Assembly (NCBI GenBank): GCA_937910255.1
Contig: CALEOQ010000547.1
Coordinates: forward strand, 1 to 12,790
Source: an uncultured Caulobacteraceae bacterium
GTDB lineage: Bacteria > Pseudomonadota > Alphaproteobacteria > Caulobacterales > Caulobacteraceae
Direction of reading: 5' to 3'
DNA: 12,790 nucleotides
Under the pieces are notes generated by a model. That model worked only from the letters and a program-made list of their open reading frames with translations, had not been told where the DNA came from and did not search any database. Positions 6,911-12,790 of the stretch are shown here, piece after piece; the first letter of the stretch is position 1, and each line of letters starts with the position of its first letter. Position numbers and translations under genes: made by a program.

Positions 6911-7390
6911 CTAGGTCCGCGTCAGGCGGGGTACAAAGGTCTCGCGGATAGTCTGAAGCCGGCTCGACAGCATGCGAGAGTGCGCCTCGGTCGGCGCAAT
7001 GGGAATCGGGAATTCGTCTGACAGATCGCCCCTCGCAAGCACCGCGTCAGCCCAAGCCTGGGCGATACGGCAATAGGTCTCAAGCGCGGCGGCGGGGGTC
7101 TCGCTGCCTTCAACCTCAAAATAGATGGAGGGAAGGTCTCCCACGACGACCCAGATTTCCCGGTCGCCATTCCCTTCGCCTGAGAGGACGCCGTGCTTGA
7201 AGCGGACCAGATAAAGGCCGATGACGCCGCCTATACCGAAGGCCAGGAGGAGGTCTTCGATCGGCGGCGCCCACTCATGCGATTGCACAAAGACCCTAGC
7301 GTCCCGCGCCAAAGCGGCCAATCGCACGGTCTCTTCTTCGAAATCATCGTCCGGCCTGGCGACGAGCTGGAAGGTCGAGGTGTCGAGCAT
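6911..7390 (-). CDS. Conserved-looking cytosolic protein of unknown function
   Basis: 159 residues from the ATG at 7390; a TTG two codons upstream is the alternative. No signal peptide; one hydrophobic stretch (LLLAFGIGGVIGLYLVRF, around 50) looks more like a buried core than a membrane helix. The central segment REIWVVVGDLPSIYFEV followed by a regular helix (AALETYCRIAQAWADAVL) faintly recalls DUF4826-type proteins, but I would not name it on that basis. The C-terminus is helical and polar. It stands alone on the minus strand between the left 42-bp repeat and the broken anchor gene, with an AT-rich start region and no strong ribosome site. Confidence 0.6.
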   Translation of the reverse strand: MLDTSTFQLVARPDDDFEEETVRLAALARDARVFVQSHEWAPPIEDLLLAFGIGGVIGLYLVRFKHGVLSGEGNGDREIWVVVGDLPSIYFEVEGSETPAAALETYCRIAQAWADAVLARGDLSDEFPIPIAPTEAHSRMLSSRLQTIRETFVPRLTRT

Positions 7391-7477
7391 GATCAATTGA
7401 GCTTCAAATAAATTTTTAGATTATACTTAAGTTCAAAGCTGATCGCCAGGCTTCCATTTTGGATCAATCATCTTCTG

Positions 7478-7765
7478 CTACTCTTCAATATACTTCCTCA
7501 GGTCTTCCTGAATTGGCTGCCGCAGCATATCGCTCACGAAATTATCAACGCTATCAGTGCGAATACGGTCCGAGAGAATGCCCGTAATATTCGGTATGAT
7601 TCCGAGCAGACCAAAGCCCCGCACTACTGGCCCACCTTTCCCGCGCTGCTGCCCCAGCATCGCCAGCACCCCGCCGACCAGCACCACGGCCGCGACGCCG
7701 ACCACCGCCAGCTAGACGAGGCCGCGCCCCTTCTTCACCGGGGCGTCATACACATTCCGCGCCAT
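7478..7765 (-). pseudogene. Second anchor-module gene, interrupted by amber codon 18
   Basis: From the ATG at 7765 the first 17 codons match the gene at 6230-6703 exactly. Codon 18 (7714-7712) is TAG where the other copy has CAG (Gln). The frame then continues open through the same transmembrane helix and a different C-terminal tail of about 54 residues (ending QEDLRKYIEE) to a TAG at 7478. The tail is more AT-rich than its surroundings and not recognised. Only one base separates this from an intact 95-residue protein, so it may be recently inactivated, suppressed, or a sequence error. Translation from a GTG at 7705 would give 75 residues but has no ribosome site. Confidence 0.7.
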
Positions 7766-7840
7766 CGCAGGCCTCCGTCACGCAAGAGGATGCAAGGGGC
7801 CTTCTGACGCGGCGAATTGCAAGGGGGACGGCATGGACGC
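7643..7840 (-). repeat. Duplicated anchor module, copy 2
   Basis: Counterpart of 6581-6779, offset by 1062 bp and in the same orientation. It contains the start, transmembrane helix and leader of the interrupted gene. Three TTGC-type hexamers in the leader (7781, 7791, 7818) keep the same spacing as in copy 1 (6719, 6729, 6756). Confidence 0.92.
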
Positions 7841-7947
7841 GGCCCTTGGACCGACTAGCGGCCGCAGGAGTCCATGTTGGCGCTCACGATCAACCGTCTA
7901 GAGTTTCCATGGGCGGCCAAGCGCCAGCCAAGGACCCCGGACTTCCG

Positions 7948-8226
7948 ATGGCGATTGAGTTTGATCCCGCCAAGAGCGAGCAGAACGAGGCCCTGCGGGG
8001 CCTGCCCTTCTCGTTGGCCGAGCGGTTCGACTGGGCGACAGCGCTCGTGGGGCGAAGCGCACAAACGCAATCCGAGCCGCGCCATGTCGCCATCGGCGAG
8101 ATCGATCACCGAACCTATGTGATAGTCTTCACCATCCGCGGCGAGAATGTCCGCGTCATCAGTCTACGCCGAGCTAACCGCAGAGAAGTCGCCCGCTATG
8201 CCGAAGCCAAACGCACAGAAGGCTGA
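7948..8226 (+). CDS. brnT: BrnT-family ribonuclease toxin
   Basis: 92 residues, the usual size for BrnT, an RNase toxin with a RelE-like fold that arrests growth by cleaving RNA. The N-terminus (IEFDPAKSEQNEALRGLPF) matches the family's opening FDPxKxxxNxxxxGxxF pattern. The middle strands (RHVAIGEIDHRTYVIVFTIR) and C-terminal ISLRRANRREVARYAE match the family's closing ISxRxAxxxExxxY. I chose the ATG at 7948 because homology starts there; another ATG at 7909 is in frame, and an ATG at 7874 with a better ribosome site (AGGAG) is in a different frame. The following gene overlaps its end by 29 bp, the toxin-first order known for BrnTA operons. Confidence 0.85.
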   Translation: MAIEFDPAKSEQNEALRGLPFSLAERFDWATALVGRSAQTQSEPRHVAIGEIDHRTYVIVFTIRGENVRVISLRRANRREVARYAEAKRTEG

Positions 8227-8536
8227 CGCCGAAAACCCGAACCTGAGCGACGCCGAGATCGCCGCCATGCGGCCCGCGCGCGAAGTTCTGGGCGAGGCGT
8301 TCGTGGAGCGCCAGATGGCGTCGCAGCGACCGCGTGAACGCGCCCCGTACCGCTATGAGATTTTCCGCGATAAGGCCGGCGACTTTCGCGTGCGGTTCCT
8401 GACGCCGAGCGGGGAGGTGCTGTTTTCCACGGAAGGGTTTCGCACCCGGCAGTCAGCGGTCAGCGCCATAAAGACGATCCAGGACACCGCCTCCAGCGAT
8501 AGGATTGAAGACGTGGCGCAGACCGCGGGCCTTTAG
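8198..8536 (+). CDS. BrnA-like antitoxin N-terminus joined to YegP/DUF1508-like domain
   Basis: 112 residues, starting inside brnT (29-bp overlap), where BrnA antitoxins normally lie. Residues 10-31 (DAENPNLSDAEIAAMRPARE, then VL) look like the N-terminal toxin-binding part of BrnA relatives. In place of the C-terminal ribbon-helix-helix DNA-binding domain, residues 51-98 (YRYEIFRDKAGDFRVRFLTP followed by SGEVLFSTEGFRTRQSAVSA) resemble a YegP/DUF1508 domain, a small beta-rich fold whose typical pattern is F-x-I-x-K-D-x-x-G-x-x-R-F-x-L, NGE, S-x-G-Y. An alternative start at 8147 would lengthen the N-terminus by 17 residues and overlap brnT more. Antitoxin role is inferred from position and the N-terminus; the domain call is by eye. 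Confidence 0.7.
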   Translation: MPKPNAQKADAENPNLSDAEIAAMRPAREVLGEAFVERQMASQRPRERAPYRYEIFRDKAGDFRVRFLTPSGEVLFSTEGFRTRQSAVSAIKTIQDTASSDRIEDVAQTAGL

Positions 8537-8574
8537 GGCGACTGTCGCGGTCGGCGGTCCGCCAGAGAGCGAGC

Positions 8575-9126
8575 ATGGGCGCCCGGGTGATCCTGATCAA
8601 CGGCGTGGGAAGCGTGGGGAAGAGCTCCACCGCCCGCGAGCTTCAGCGAATTGCTGCGAGCCCCTTCCTATACGTTTCGATGGATCATTTTATCGACATG
8701 GTCCCTGCGAGATTGCTCGGCTCGAAAGAAGGTCTTCTGTTCACGCCTGGCGATGATGGCGGTAGGCCCTCGATCGCCATTTCAACGGGCAAGAGCTTCG
8801 AGACGGTGATGTCGGGCATGCGCCAGGCTGTTGCGGCGCTGGCCGATCACGGCAACGATCTCATTGTCGACGAGGCATTCTGGAGTGGTGAGGAGCACGA
8901 GTACCGGCGGTTGTTGCAAAATCATCGACTTCACCTGGTCGGTTTGTTCGCACCCTTGGATGTCATCGAAGAGCGCGAGCATGCCCGTGGTGATCGCCCA
9001 ACCGGGCTGGCCCGATGGCAGTTTGGTCGCGTGCACAGCGGCGTCGAATACGATCTGAAAGTCGACATGTCCGCTGCGAGCGCAGCTCAGGCGGCCATCA
9101 CAATTCGGGATGCGTTTGACCTGTAA
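8575..9126 (+). CDS. Chloramphenicol phosphotransferase-like P-loop kinase
   Basis: 183 residues, close to the 178 of Streptomyces venezuelae chloramphenicol 3-O-phosphotransferase. The Walker A motif GVGSVGKS is at 10-17, the same position as in that enzyme. MDHFIDMVP follows, with Asp at 37, matching the Asp37 proposed as the catalytic base. The C-terminal block (TGLARWQFGRVHSGVEYDLK) is characteristic of the family. Whether the substrate is chloramphenicol cannot be told; many proteobacterial homologues are uncharacterised small-molecule kinases. It starts 38 bp after the antitoxin-like gene on the same strand, so co-transcription with the toxin pair is plausible. No strong ribosome site is visible. 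Confidence 0.85.
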   Translation: MGARVILINGVGSVGKSSTARELQRIAASPFLYVSMDHFIDMVPARLLGSKEGLLFTPGDDGGRPSIAISTGKSFETVMSGMRQAVAALADHGNDLIVDEAFWSGEEHEYRRLLQNHRLHLVGLFAPLDVIEEREHARGDRPTGLARWQFGRVHSGVEYDLKVDMSAASAAQAAITIRDAFDL

Positions 9127-9224
9127 TGCCAGGCGGCGCCGGCGACTGCCGCGTGATCGAGGCGCTCTCCGACCACAGCCTCTGCGAAGCCGACCACCCC
9201 GAGCCGGTGCGGGCGAGTATCTGA
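9126..9224 (+). CDS. Possible 32-residue peptide or gene-end remnant
   Basis: An ATG overlaps the kinase stop (TAATG, 9124-9128) and opens a 32-codon frame ending EADHPEPVRASI and a TGA at 9222. Its last 12 codons and stop lie inside the 42-bp direct repeat, so the piece may be the relic of a gene 3' end rather than a functional peptide. It is not similar to anything I recognise. Confidence 0.2.
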   Translation: MPGGAGDCRVIEALSDHSLCEADHPEPVRASI

Positions 9225-9228
9225 GGGG
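9187..9228 (+). repeat. 42-bp perfect direct repeat, right copy
   Basis: Identical to 6841-6882 in the same orientation. In this copy the segment can be read in frame as the end of a short reading frame (EADHPEPVRASI-stop). Together the two copies bracket the hypothetical gene at 6911, the interrupted anchor gene, the BrnT pair and the kinase. Confidence 0.93.
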
Positions 9229-9271
9229 GTCTTGCGACAGCGCCTGATGGACGGCGTAACGCCCCTACAGG

Positions 9272-9880
9272 TCACCCAATGGGCTTGGTGAGCCCCACCC
9301 GCTCCACGTCGTCCCACATGGGGCCGCGGTAGACTTCGAGATAGCCGAGCTGCTCATTGAGGGTCAGCACCGCCTGGTGGGTTGTTTCGGTGACGGTATA
9401 GATCATCCCGAACCCTTCCGAGGCCGCAGTCGCCTCCAGGGCTCTTTTCAAGGCGCGCGCAATCCCTCGCCGGCGCGCCTGGGGCGCGACCCAGAGGTCG
9501 TGGATCTGTAGGAACCGGCCATCGGCGGGAAAGACGCCGTCGCCCAACAGGCCGAGAATGGCGCCCTCGCCGAAGTCGTCCGTCCCTCGGTTGCGCCGCC
9601 GATAGAGAAGGAAGGCGATCGGCGTCTCATCGCCGCGTTCGCGAACGACGAACCCCTCATTGACGCCGTCGCCCCCAAAGCCCGCCAACCCTGTCCTTAT
9701 GGCCTGCCATGTTTCCGCCAGCGCGGCGGTCTGGGTGTAGCCTTCGCCCGGCTGCAGAGCCTTTGCGACGGCGTCCAGGTCGGAAGGCTCCAGCCTGCGG
9801 AGGCTCAGACCGTGCAACTGAGCCGCTCGCCACGTCGCCAGGACCTGATCGTTCACCGGTCTCACCTCGTTGCGACCCAC
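9272..9880 (-). CDS. GNAT-family N-acetyltransferase
   Basis: 202 residues from a GTG at 9880, which directly follows the stop of the VOC gene. A second GTG at 9856 lies behind a better ribosome-site-like GAGGTG and would give a protein 8 residues shorter; I cannot decide between them. The acetyl-CoA site is clear: IHDLWVAPQARRRGIARAL around 126-144 contains the R/Q-x-x-G-x-A pyrophosphate loop (R136-G139-A141). LNEQLGYLEVYRG at 174-186 is the conserved C-terminal motif. Substrate unknown. It probably shares a transcript with the VOC gene. Confidence 0.87.
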   Translation of the reverse strand: MGRNEVRPVNDQVLATWRAAQLHGLSLRRLEPSDLDAVAKALQPGEGYTQTAALAETWQAIRTGLAGFGGDGVNEGFVVRERGDETPIAFLLYRRRNRGTDDFGEGAILGLLGDGVFPADGRFLQIHDLWVAPQARRRGIARALKRALEATAASEGFGMIYTVTETTHQAVLTLNEQLGYLEVYRGPMWDDVERVGLTKPIG

Positions 9881-10258
9881 CTAATTGGCAGGCTGATCTC
9901 GCTGCACCAGTTCATGCACATTTCCTCCCGGAGCGCGAAAGGCGGCGTAGGATAGGCTCGCCAGGCCGTTGCGGGCTGGGCTCGCATGCAGAAACTCCAC
10001 GCCGCGCGCCTGGAGCTCAACCATCATCTCCGCCAGCGATTCGGTCTCGAACGAGATCACGCTGGACGCATCGCGACCGTGCTGCTGGGCGGCGGCCGGC
10101 CCTTCACACTTGAAAACGTGGAGCGCCCAGGTCCCTGAGCCGAAAACGAGCTGGCTGGCGCTCTGCGCCAGAAGCGACAGCCCCAGGACCTCACGATAGA
10201 AGGTCAGGGCTTCGCCAAGATCAGGGGTCATGACGAGCGATGGTCCAAGCTTCATCAT
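9881..10258 (-). CDS. VOC-family (glyoxalase/bleomycin-resistance fold) protein
   Basis: 125 residues, a single-unit vicinal-oxygen-chelate protein. The N-terminal beta-alpha unit (DLGEALTFYREVLGL, 13-27) and the C-terminal AAFRAPGGNVHELVQ with its metal-ligand Glu are standard. The usual first-strand His is not evident (SLVMTPDL), so metal binding may be altered. Activity could be lyase, dioxygenase or ligand sequestration; sequence does not tell. There are ATGs at 10258 and 10255 and a TTG at 10261; I chose the outer ATG. It begins 60 bp downstream of tRNA-Met on the same strand and may be read through from the tRNA promoter. Confidence 0.85.
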   Translation of the reverse strand: MMKLGPSLVMTPDLGEALTFYREVLGLSLLAQSASQLVFGSGTWALHVFKCEGPAAAQQHGRDASSVISFETESLAEMMVELQARGVEFLHASPARNGLASLSYAAFRAPGGNVHELVQRDQPAN

Positions 10259-10317
10259 CAAACCCTACCCCACCCGAGGCGCGGAGGGCCAAGACATCGC
10301 AAGCCTAGGAGAAGTCG

Positions 10318-10394
10318 TGGTAGCTGGGGGCGGGCTCGAACCGCCGACCTGTGGGTTATGAATCCACCGCTCTAACCAGCTGAGCTACCCAGCC
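10318..10394 (-). tRNA. tRNA-Met (anticodon CAT), elongator type
   Basis: 77 bases including an encoded 3' CCA (10320-10318). Starts GGCTGGGTAGCTCAG and has the D-arm GCTC/GAGC, anticodon loop TTCATAA, T-arm GGCGG-TTCGAGC-CCGCC and discriminator A. The G1:U72 closing pair fits alphaproteobacterial elongator tRNA-Met rather than initiator. The last anticodon-stem pair is A31:C39, a mismatch where A:U is expected. Confidence 0.95.
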
Positions 10395-10426
10395 ACGGGT
10401 TCGCGCCGCTGACGCGCGAGGCGCGG

Positions 10427-10455
10427 GTTATAGGGATTTCGGATCGGCGCATCAA
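10427..10455 (-). promoter_or_regulatory. tRNA-Met promoter
   Basis: Minus-strand TTGATG (10455-10450) and TATAAC (10432-10427) with a 17-base spacer. Transcription would start near 10420, about 25 bases before the mature tRNA. It sits in the divergent gap between the tRNA and the glycosyltransferase. Confidence 0.7.
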
Positions 10456-10499
10456 GCGGCTTGGGCGCAGGCCAAAGCCCGGCTAGGTTCGCGCCCGCC

Positions 10500-11528
10500 A
10501 TGAGCGTGCTTCATCTTCTGGGAACGGCCGGCGAAGGCGGGGCGGAGACCTATTTCGTCGACCTCGTCCGGGCGCTGGCCAGCGACGGCGTGGCCCAGGC
10601 CGCGGCCCTGCGCCCCCACGCCAGGCGCGAAGCCGTGCTTGGCCATGCGGGGGTGGCGGTGGAGACCTTTGGCTTCGGCGGACCGCTGGACCTGCTGACC
10701 CGGCGCGGGATCGCGGGGTTTGCGGGCCGCCAGGAGGTCACCGTGGCGCTGGCCTGGATGAATCGCGCGGCCCGCCATACGCCCAAGGGGCCATGGGCGC
10801 GGATCGGGCGGCTGGGGGGCTATTACAAGCTCAAATACTATGCCGGCTTCGACTTCCTGGTGGCCAATACCGAGGACATCGCCGACTGGGTGGTGGACCA
10901 GGGCTGGCCGGCGGGCCAGGTGGCTTGCATCCCCAACTTCGCCGAGGCGCCCGACGAGGCCGCGCCGGTCGAGCGGGCGACGCTCTCCACCCCGGCTGAC
11001 GCTCCCCTGCTGCTGGCCATGGGCCGGCTGCACGAGGCCAAGGCCCACGACGTCGCGCTGAACGCCCTGACCCGCCTGCCGCAGGCCTGGCTGTGGATCG
11101 CCGGCACGGGTCCGGAGGAGGCGCGGCTGAAGGCCCTGGCCGTGGCCCTGGGCGTCGCCGACCGGGTGCGGTTCCTGGGCTGGCGCAATGATCCCTCGGC
11201 CCTCTATCGGGCGGCCGATGTCTGCGTCTTTCCCTCCCGCTACGAGCCCCTGGGCAATGTGGTGATCCAGGCCTGGGCCCACGGCCTGCCGGTGGCCGCC
11301 GCCGCCAGCCAGGGGCCAGGCGCCCTGATCCGCGACGGGCAGGACGGCCTGCTGGTCCCCATCGATGACGCCGAGGCCCTGGCCAGCGCCGTCGGACGGC
11401 TGCTGGACGATCCCATGCTGCGCATCCGCCTGGCCCAGCACGGCCTGGAACGGGTGGAGGCGGAGTTTTCGCAAGCCGCAGTCGTGGCCCAATGGCGCGA
11501 CCTGTTCGCCCGGTTCGGCGCCGGCTGA
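10500..11528 (+). CDS. GT4-family glycosyltransferase (GT-B fold)
   Basis: 342 residues. LHLLGTAGEGGAETYFVDLV is the N-terminal Rossmann start with the Gly-Gly-Ala-Glu acceptor-side loop. The C-terminal donor domain begins around LLAMGRLHEAKAHDVAL and continues with WIAGTGPEEARLKAL, VRFLGWRNDPSALYRAADVC and PSRYEPLGNVVIQAWAHGLP. The nucleotide-sugar motif E-x7-E is seen as E249-x7-Q257, so the second acid is replaced. The ATG at 10500 is where homology starts; an in-frame start at 10461 has no support. The stop overlaps the next start (TGATG), indicating a coupled operon with the asparagine-synthase-like gene, a pairing typical of polysaccharide or O-antigen loci. Sugar and acceptor unknown. 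Confidence 0.9.
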   Translation: MSVLHLLGTAGEGGAETYFVDLVRALASDGVAQAAALRPHARREAVLGHAGVAVETFGFGGPLDLLTRRGIAGFAGRQEVTVALAWMNRAARHTPKGPWARIGRLGGYYKLKYYAGFDFLVANTEDIADWVVDQGWPAGQVACIPNFAEAPDEAAPVERATLSTPADAPLLLAMGRLHEAKAHDVALNALTRLPQAWLWIAGTGPEEARLKALAVALGVADRVRFLGWRNDPSALYRAADVCVFPSRYEPLGNVVIQAWAHGLPVAAAASQGPGALIRDGQDGLLVPIDDAEALASAVGRLLDDPMLRIRLAQHGLERVEAEFSQAAVVAQWRDLFARFGAG

Positions 11529-12651
11529 TGTGCGGGATCGCCGGGATTCTGGACGGTGAAGCCTCGGCCCGGCCGCTGATCGCGGCCATGACCCACCGCG
11601 GCCCCGACGGCGTGCGGGTGGAGGAGACGCCCGGCCGTTCGCTGGCCCACGCCCGACTGTCGATCATCGACCTCGACGGCGGCTGGCAGCCCCTGCATGC
11701 GGCCGGCGGGACCGTGATCGGCAATGGGGAGATCTATAACTATCTGGAGCTGGCGCAGGACTTCGGCCTGACGGACGCGCTCTCCACCGGCTCGGACTTC
11801 GAACCCCTGCTGCACCTCTATGCGCGAGAAGGCCCGGCGGCCTTTCACCGGCTGCGGGGCATGTACGCCTTCTGTCTGGCCGGGCCTGACGGCCGCACCT
11901 GGCTGGTGCGCGACCCCTTCGGCATCAAGCCGCTCTATGTGATGGAGCTGGAGCGCGGCCTGGCCTTCGCCTCGGAGGCCGGCGCCTTTCTGGCCGCGGG
12001 CCTGGCGCCCCGGGCCGTGCGCGCCGACGCCGCCCGCGAACTGCTGGCCTTCAACTATACCCTGGGGGAGGAGACCATCTTCCCGGGCGTCTGTCGCCTG
12101 GCGCCCGGCGCGATCGTCCAGGTGGTCGAGGGCCGGCTGGTCCCCCATGAGGTCCGTCCCGCCCTGCCCCCGGCGCGCACGCCGCCCATCGCCCGCGACG
12201 CGGCGGCCCTGGTCACCCAGCTCGACGCCGTGCTGGAGGACAGCGTACGGGTCCATCAGCGCGCCGACGTGCCCTATGGCCTCTTTCTGTCCGGCGGGAT
12301 CGACTCCGCCGCCATCGCCACCCTGATGGCCCGGCTGAACAGCCGGCCGGTCACGGCGTTTACCTGCGGCTTTGACGCGCCCGGCGCGCGGGACGAGCGG
12401 GCCCAGGCCGAACGGGTGGCCCGGGCGCTCGACCTCGACTGGCGGGAAACGAACTTTGGCGAGGACGACTTCTGGTCGCTGCTGCCCCAGGTGGCGAACG
12501 CCCTGGACGATCCCACCGCCGACTACGCCACCCTGCCGACCTTCAAGCTGGCCCAGGCGGCCAGGGGGACCCTGACCGTCGTGCTGACCGGCGAGGGGGG
12601 CGATGAGCTGTTCGGCGGCTATGGCCGCTATCGCCGCGCCCTGCGGCCGGC
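11528..12651 (+). CDS. asnB: Asparagine synthase (glutamine-hydrolysing)-like protein, 3' end missing
   Basis: About 374 residues are present of a family that usually has 600 or more. Cys2 (MCGIAGI) is the class II glutaminase nucleophile; HRGPDG, ARLSIIDL, NGEIYNY and RDPFGIKPLY complete that domain. The ATP-binding synthetase domain shows SGGIDS at 255-260 (PP-loop) and GEGGDELFGGY from 355. The enzyme transfers glutamine-derived ammonia to an acyl-adenylate; beside a glycosyltransferase such homologues often amidate a sugar acid or surface polymer instead of making free asparagine, so the symbol is provisional. The reading frame stays open into the adapter from 12652 to the end of the window, and those codons are false. 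Confidence 0.9.
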
Positions 12652-12727
12652 AGATCGGCAGAGCACACGTCGGAACTCCAGTCACGTCGTCAACTCGTAT
12701 GCCCGCTTCTGCTTGAAAAAAAAAAAA
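12652..12727 (+). other. Illumina read-2/P7 adapter, index and poly-A
   Basis: 12652-12685 match the TruSeq read-2 adapter (AGATCGG...CCAGTCAC) with two mismatches. 12686-12691 (GTCGTC) occupy the index position. 12692-12715 match the P7 tail with three mismatches, and 12716-12727 are twelve A residues, the usual read-through signature. The genomic insert ends at 12651. Confidence 0.96.
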
Positions 12728-12790
12728 TATAAACCACTTGCCTTCTTGTTGCAGGCTACACAACTGAAGCGCACACGTCGGCACTCCATC
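12728..12790. other. Post-adapter junk with second adapter fragment
   Basis: Sequence after the poly-A stretch has no gene and does not share the composition of the insert. Its last 20 bases (from 12771, GCACACGTCGGCACTCCA...) are another degraded copy of the read-2 adapter. Confidence 0.85.

Noticed and set aside
7874..8122. Plus-strand frame with a good AGGAG ribosome site as the real gene start of the toxin region
   Set aside because: It is out of frame with the BrnT homology and its translation is Arg/Pro/Ser-rich without family signals; it may be a leader peptide but nothing supports that.
6841..9228. CRISPR or phage att interpretation of the two 42-bp repeats
   Set aside because: Only two copies with 2.3 kb between them, so not a CRISPR; no integrase or tRNA end is next to either copy, so an att label is not justified.
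12716..12727. Poly-A run as a terminator element
   Set aside because: It directly follows the P7 adapter tail and is read-through, with no hairpin before it.
11240..12784. Long minus-strand frame of over 500 codons at the right end
   Set aside because: It starts in adapter sequence and runs antisense to the asparagine-synthase and glycosyltransferase genes, which have clear motifs. It is open only because of high GC.

Overview
This is a GC-rich, gene-dense contig fragment from what looks like an alphaproteobacterium, most likely Caulobacterales (Caulobacter/Phenylobacterium type). I infer this from codon use, the gene families and the elongator tRNA-Met sequence; no marker gene proves it. 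Both ends are sequencing-library sequence, not genome. Positions 85-142 are an Illumina P5/read-1 adapter preceded by G/T-rich junk. Positions 12652-12790 are a TruSeq read-2 adapter with index, P7 tail, poly-A and a second adapter fragment. The genomic insert is therefore about 143-12651, and the first and last genes (azoR, asnB-like) are cut by library ends rather than by mutation.

Left part (143-6134): a truncated FMN-dependent azoreductase diverges from a LysR regulator. A minus-strand block follows. It holds a Baeyer-Villiger-type flavin monooxygenase, then an ArsR repressor whose stop overlaps the start of an SRPBCC/AHSA1-like protein (ATGA overlap). The arsR start region has two matching inverted repeats 40 bp apart, laid over a good -35/-10 pair that predicts a leaderless mRNA. 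Upstream of the monooxygenase is a large outer-membrane barrel protein with an N-terminal coiled coil.

Middle part (6230-9228): an accessory region. Two minus-strand genes share a nearly identical N-terminal membrane anchor and leader but have unrelated C-termini; the second copy carries an in-frame amber codon at codon 18. Then come a BrnT-like toxin and an overlapping small gene that joins a BrnA-like N-terminus to a YegP/DUF1508-like domain, where a ribbon-helix-helix domain would be expected. A chloramphenicol-phosphotransferase-like kinase follows. A perfect 42-bp direct repeat lies at each edge of this stretch (6841-6882 and 9187-9228), enclosing about 2.3 kb. This is the most unusual part of the window.

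Right part (9272-12651): a VOC protein and a GNAT acetyltransferase are directly abutted on the minus strand, just downstream of an elongator tRNA-Met gene with a clear promoter. Diverging from the tRNA is a two-gene polysaccharide-type operon: a GT4 glycosyltransferase whose stop overlaps the start of a class II glutamine amidotransferase/asparagine synthase, which runs off the true end of the insert.
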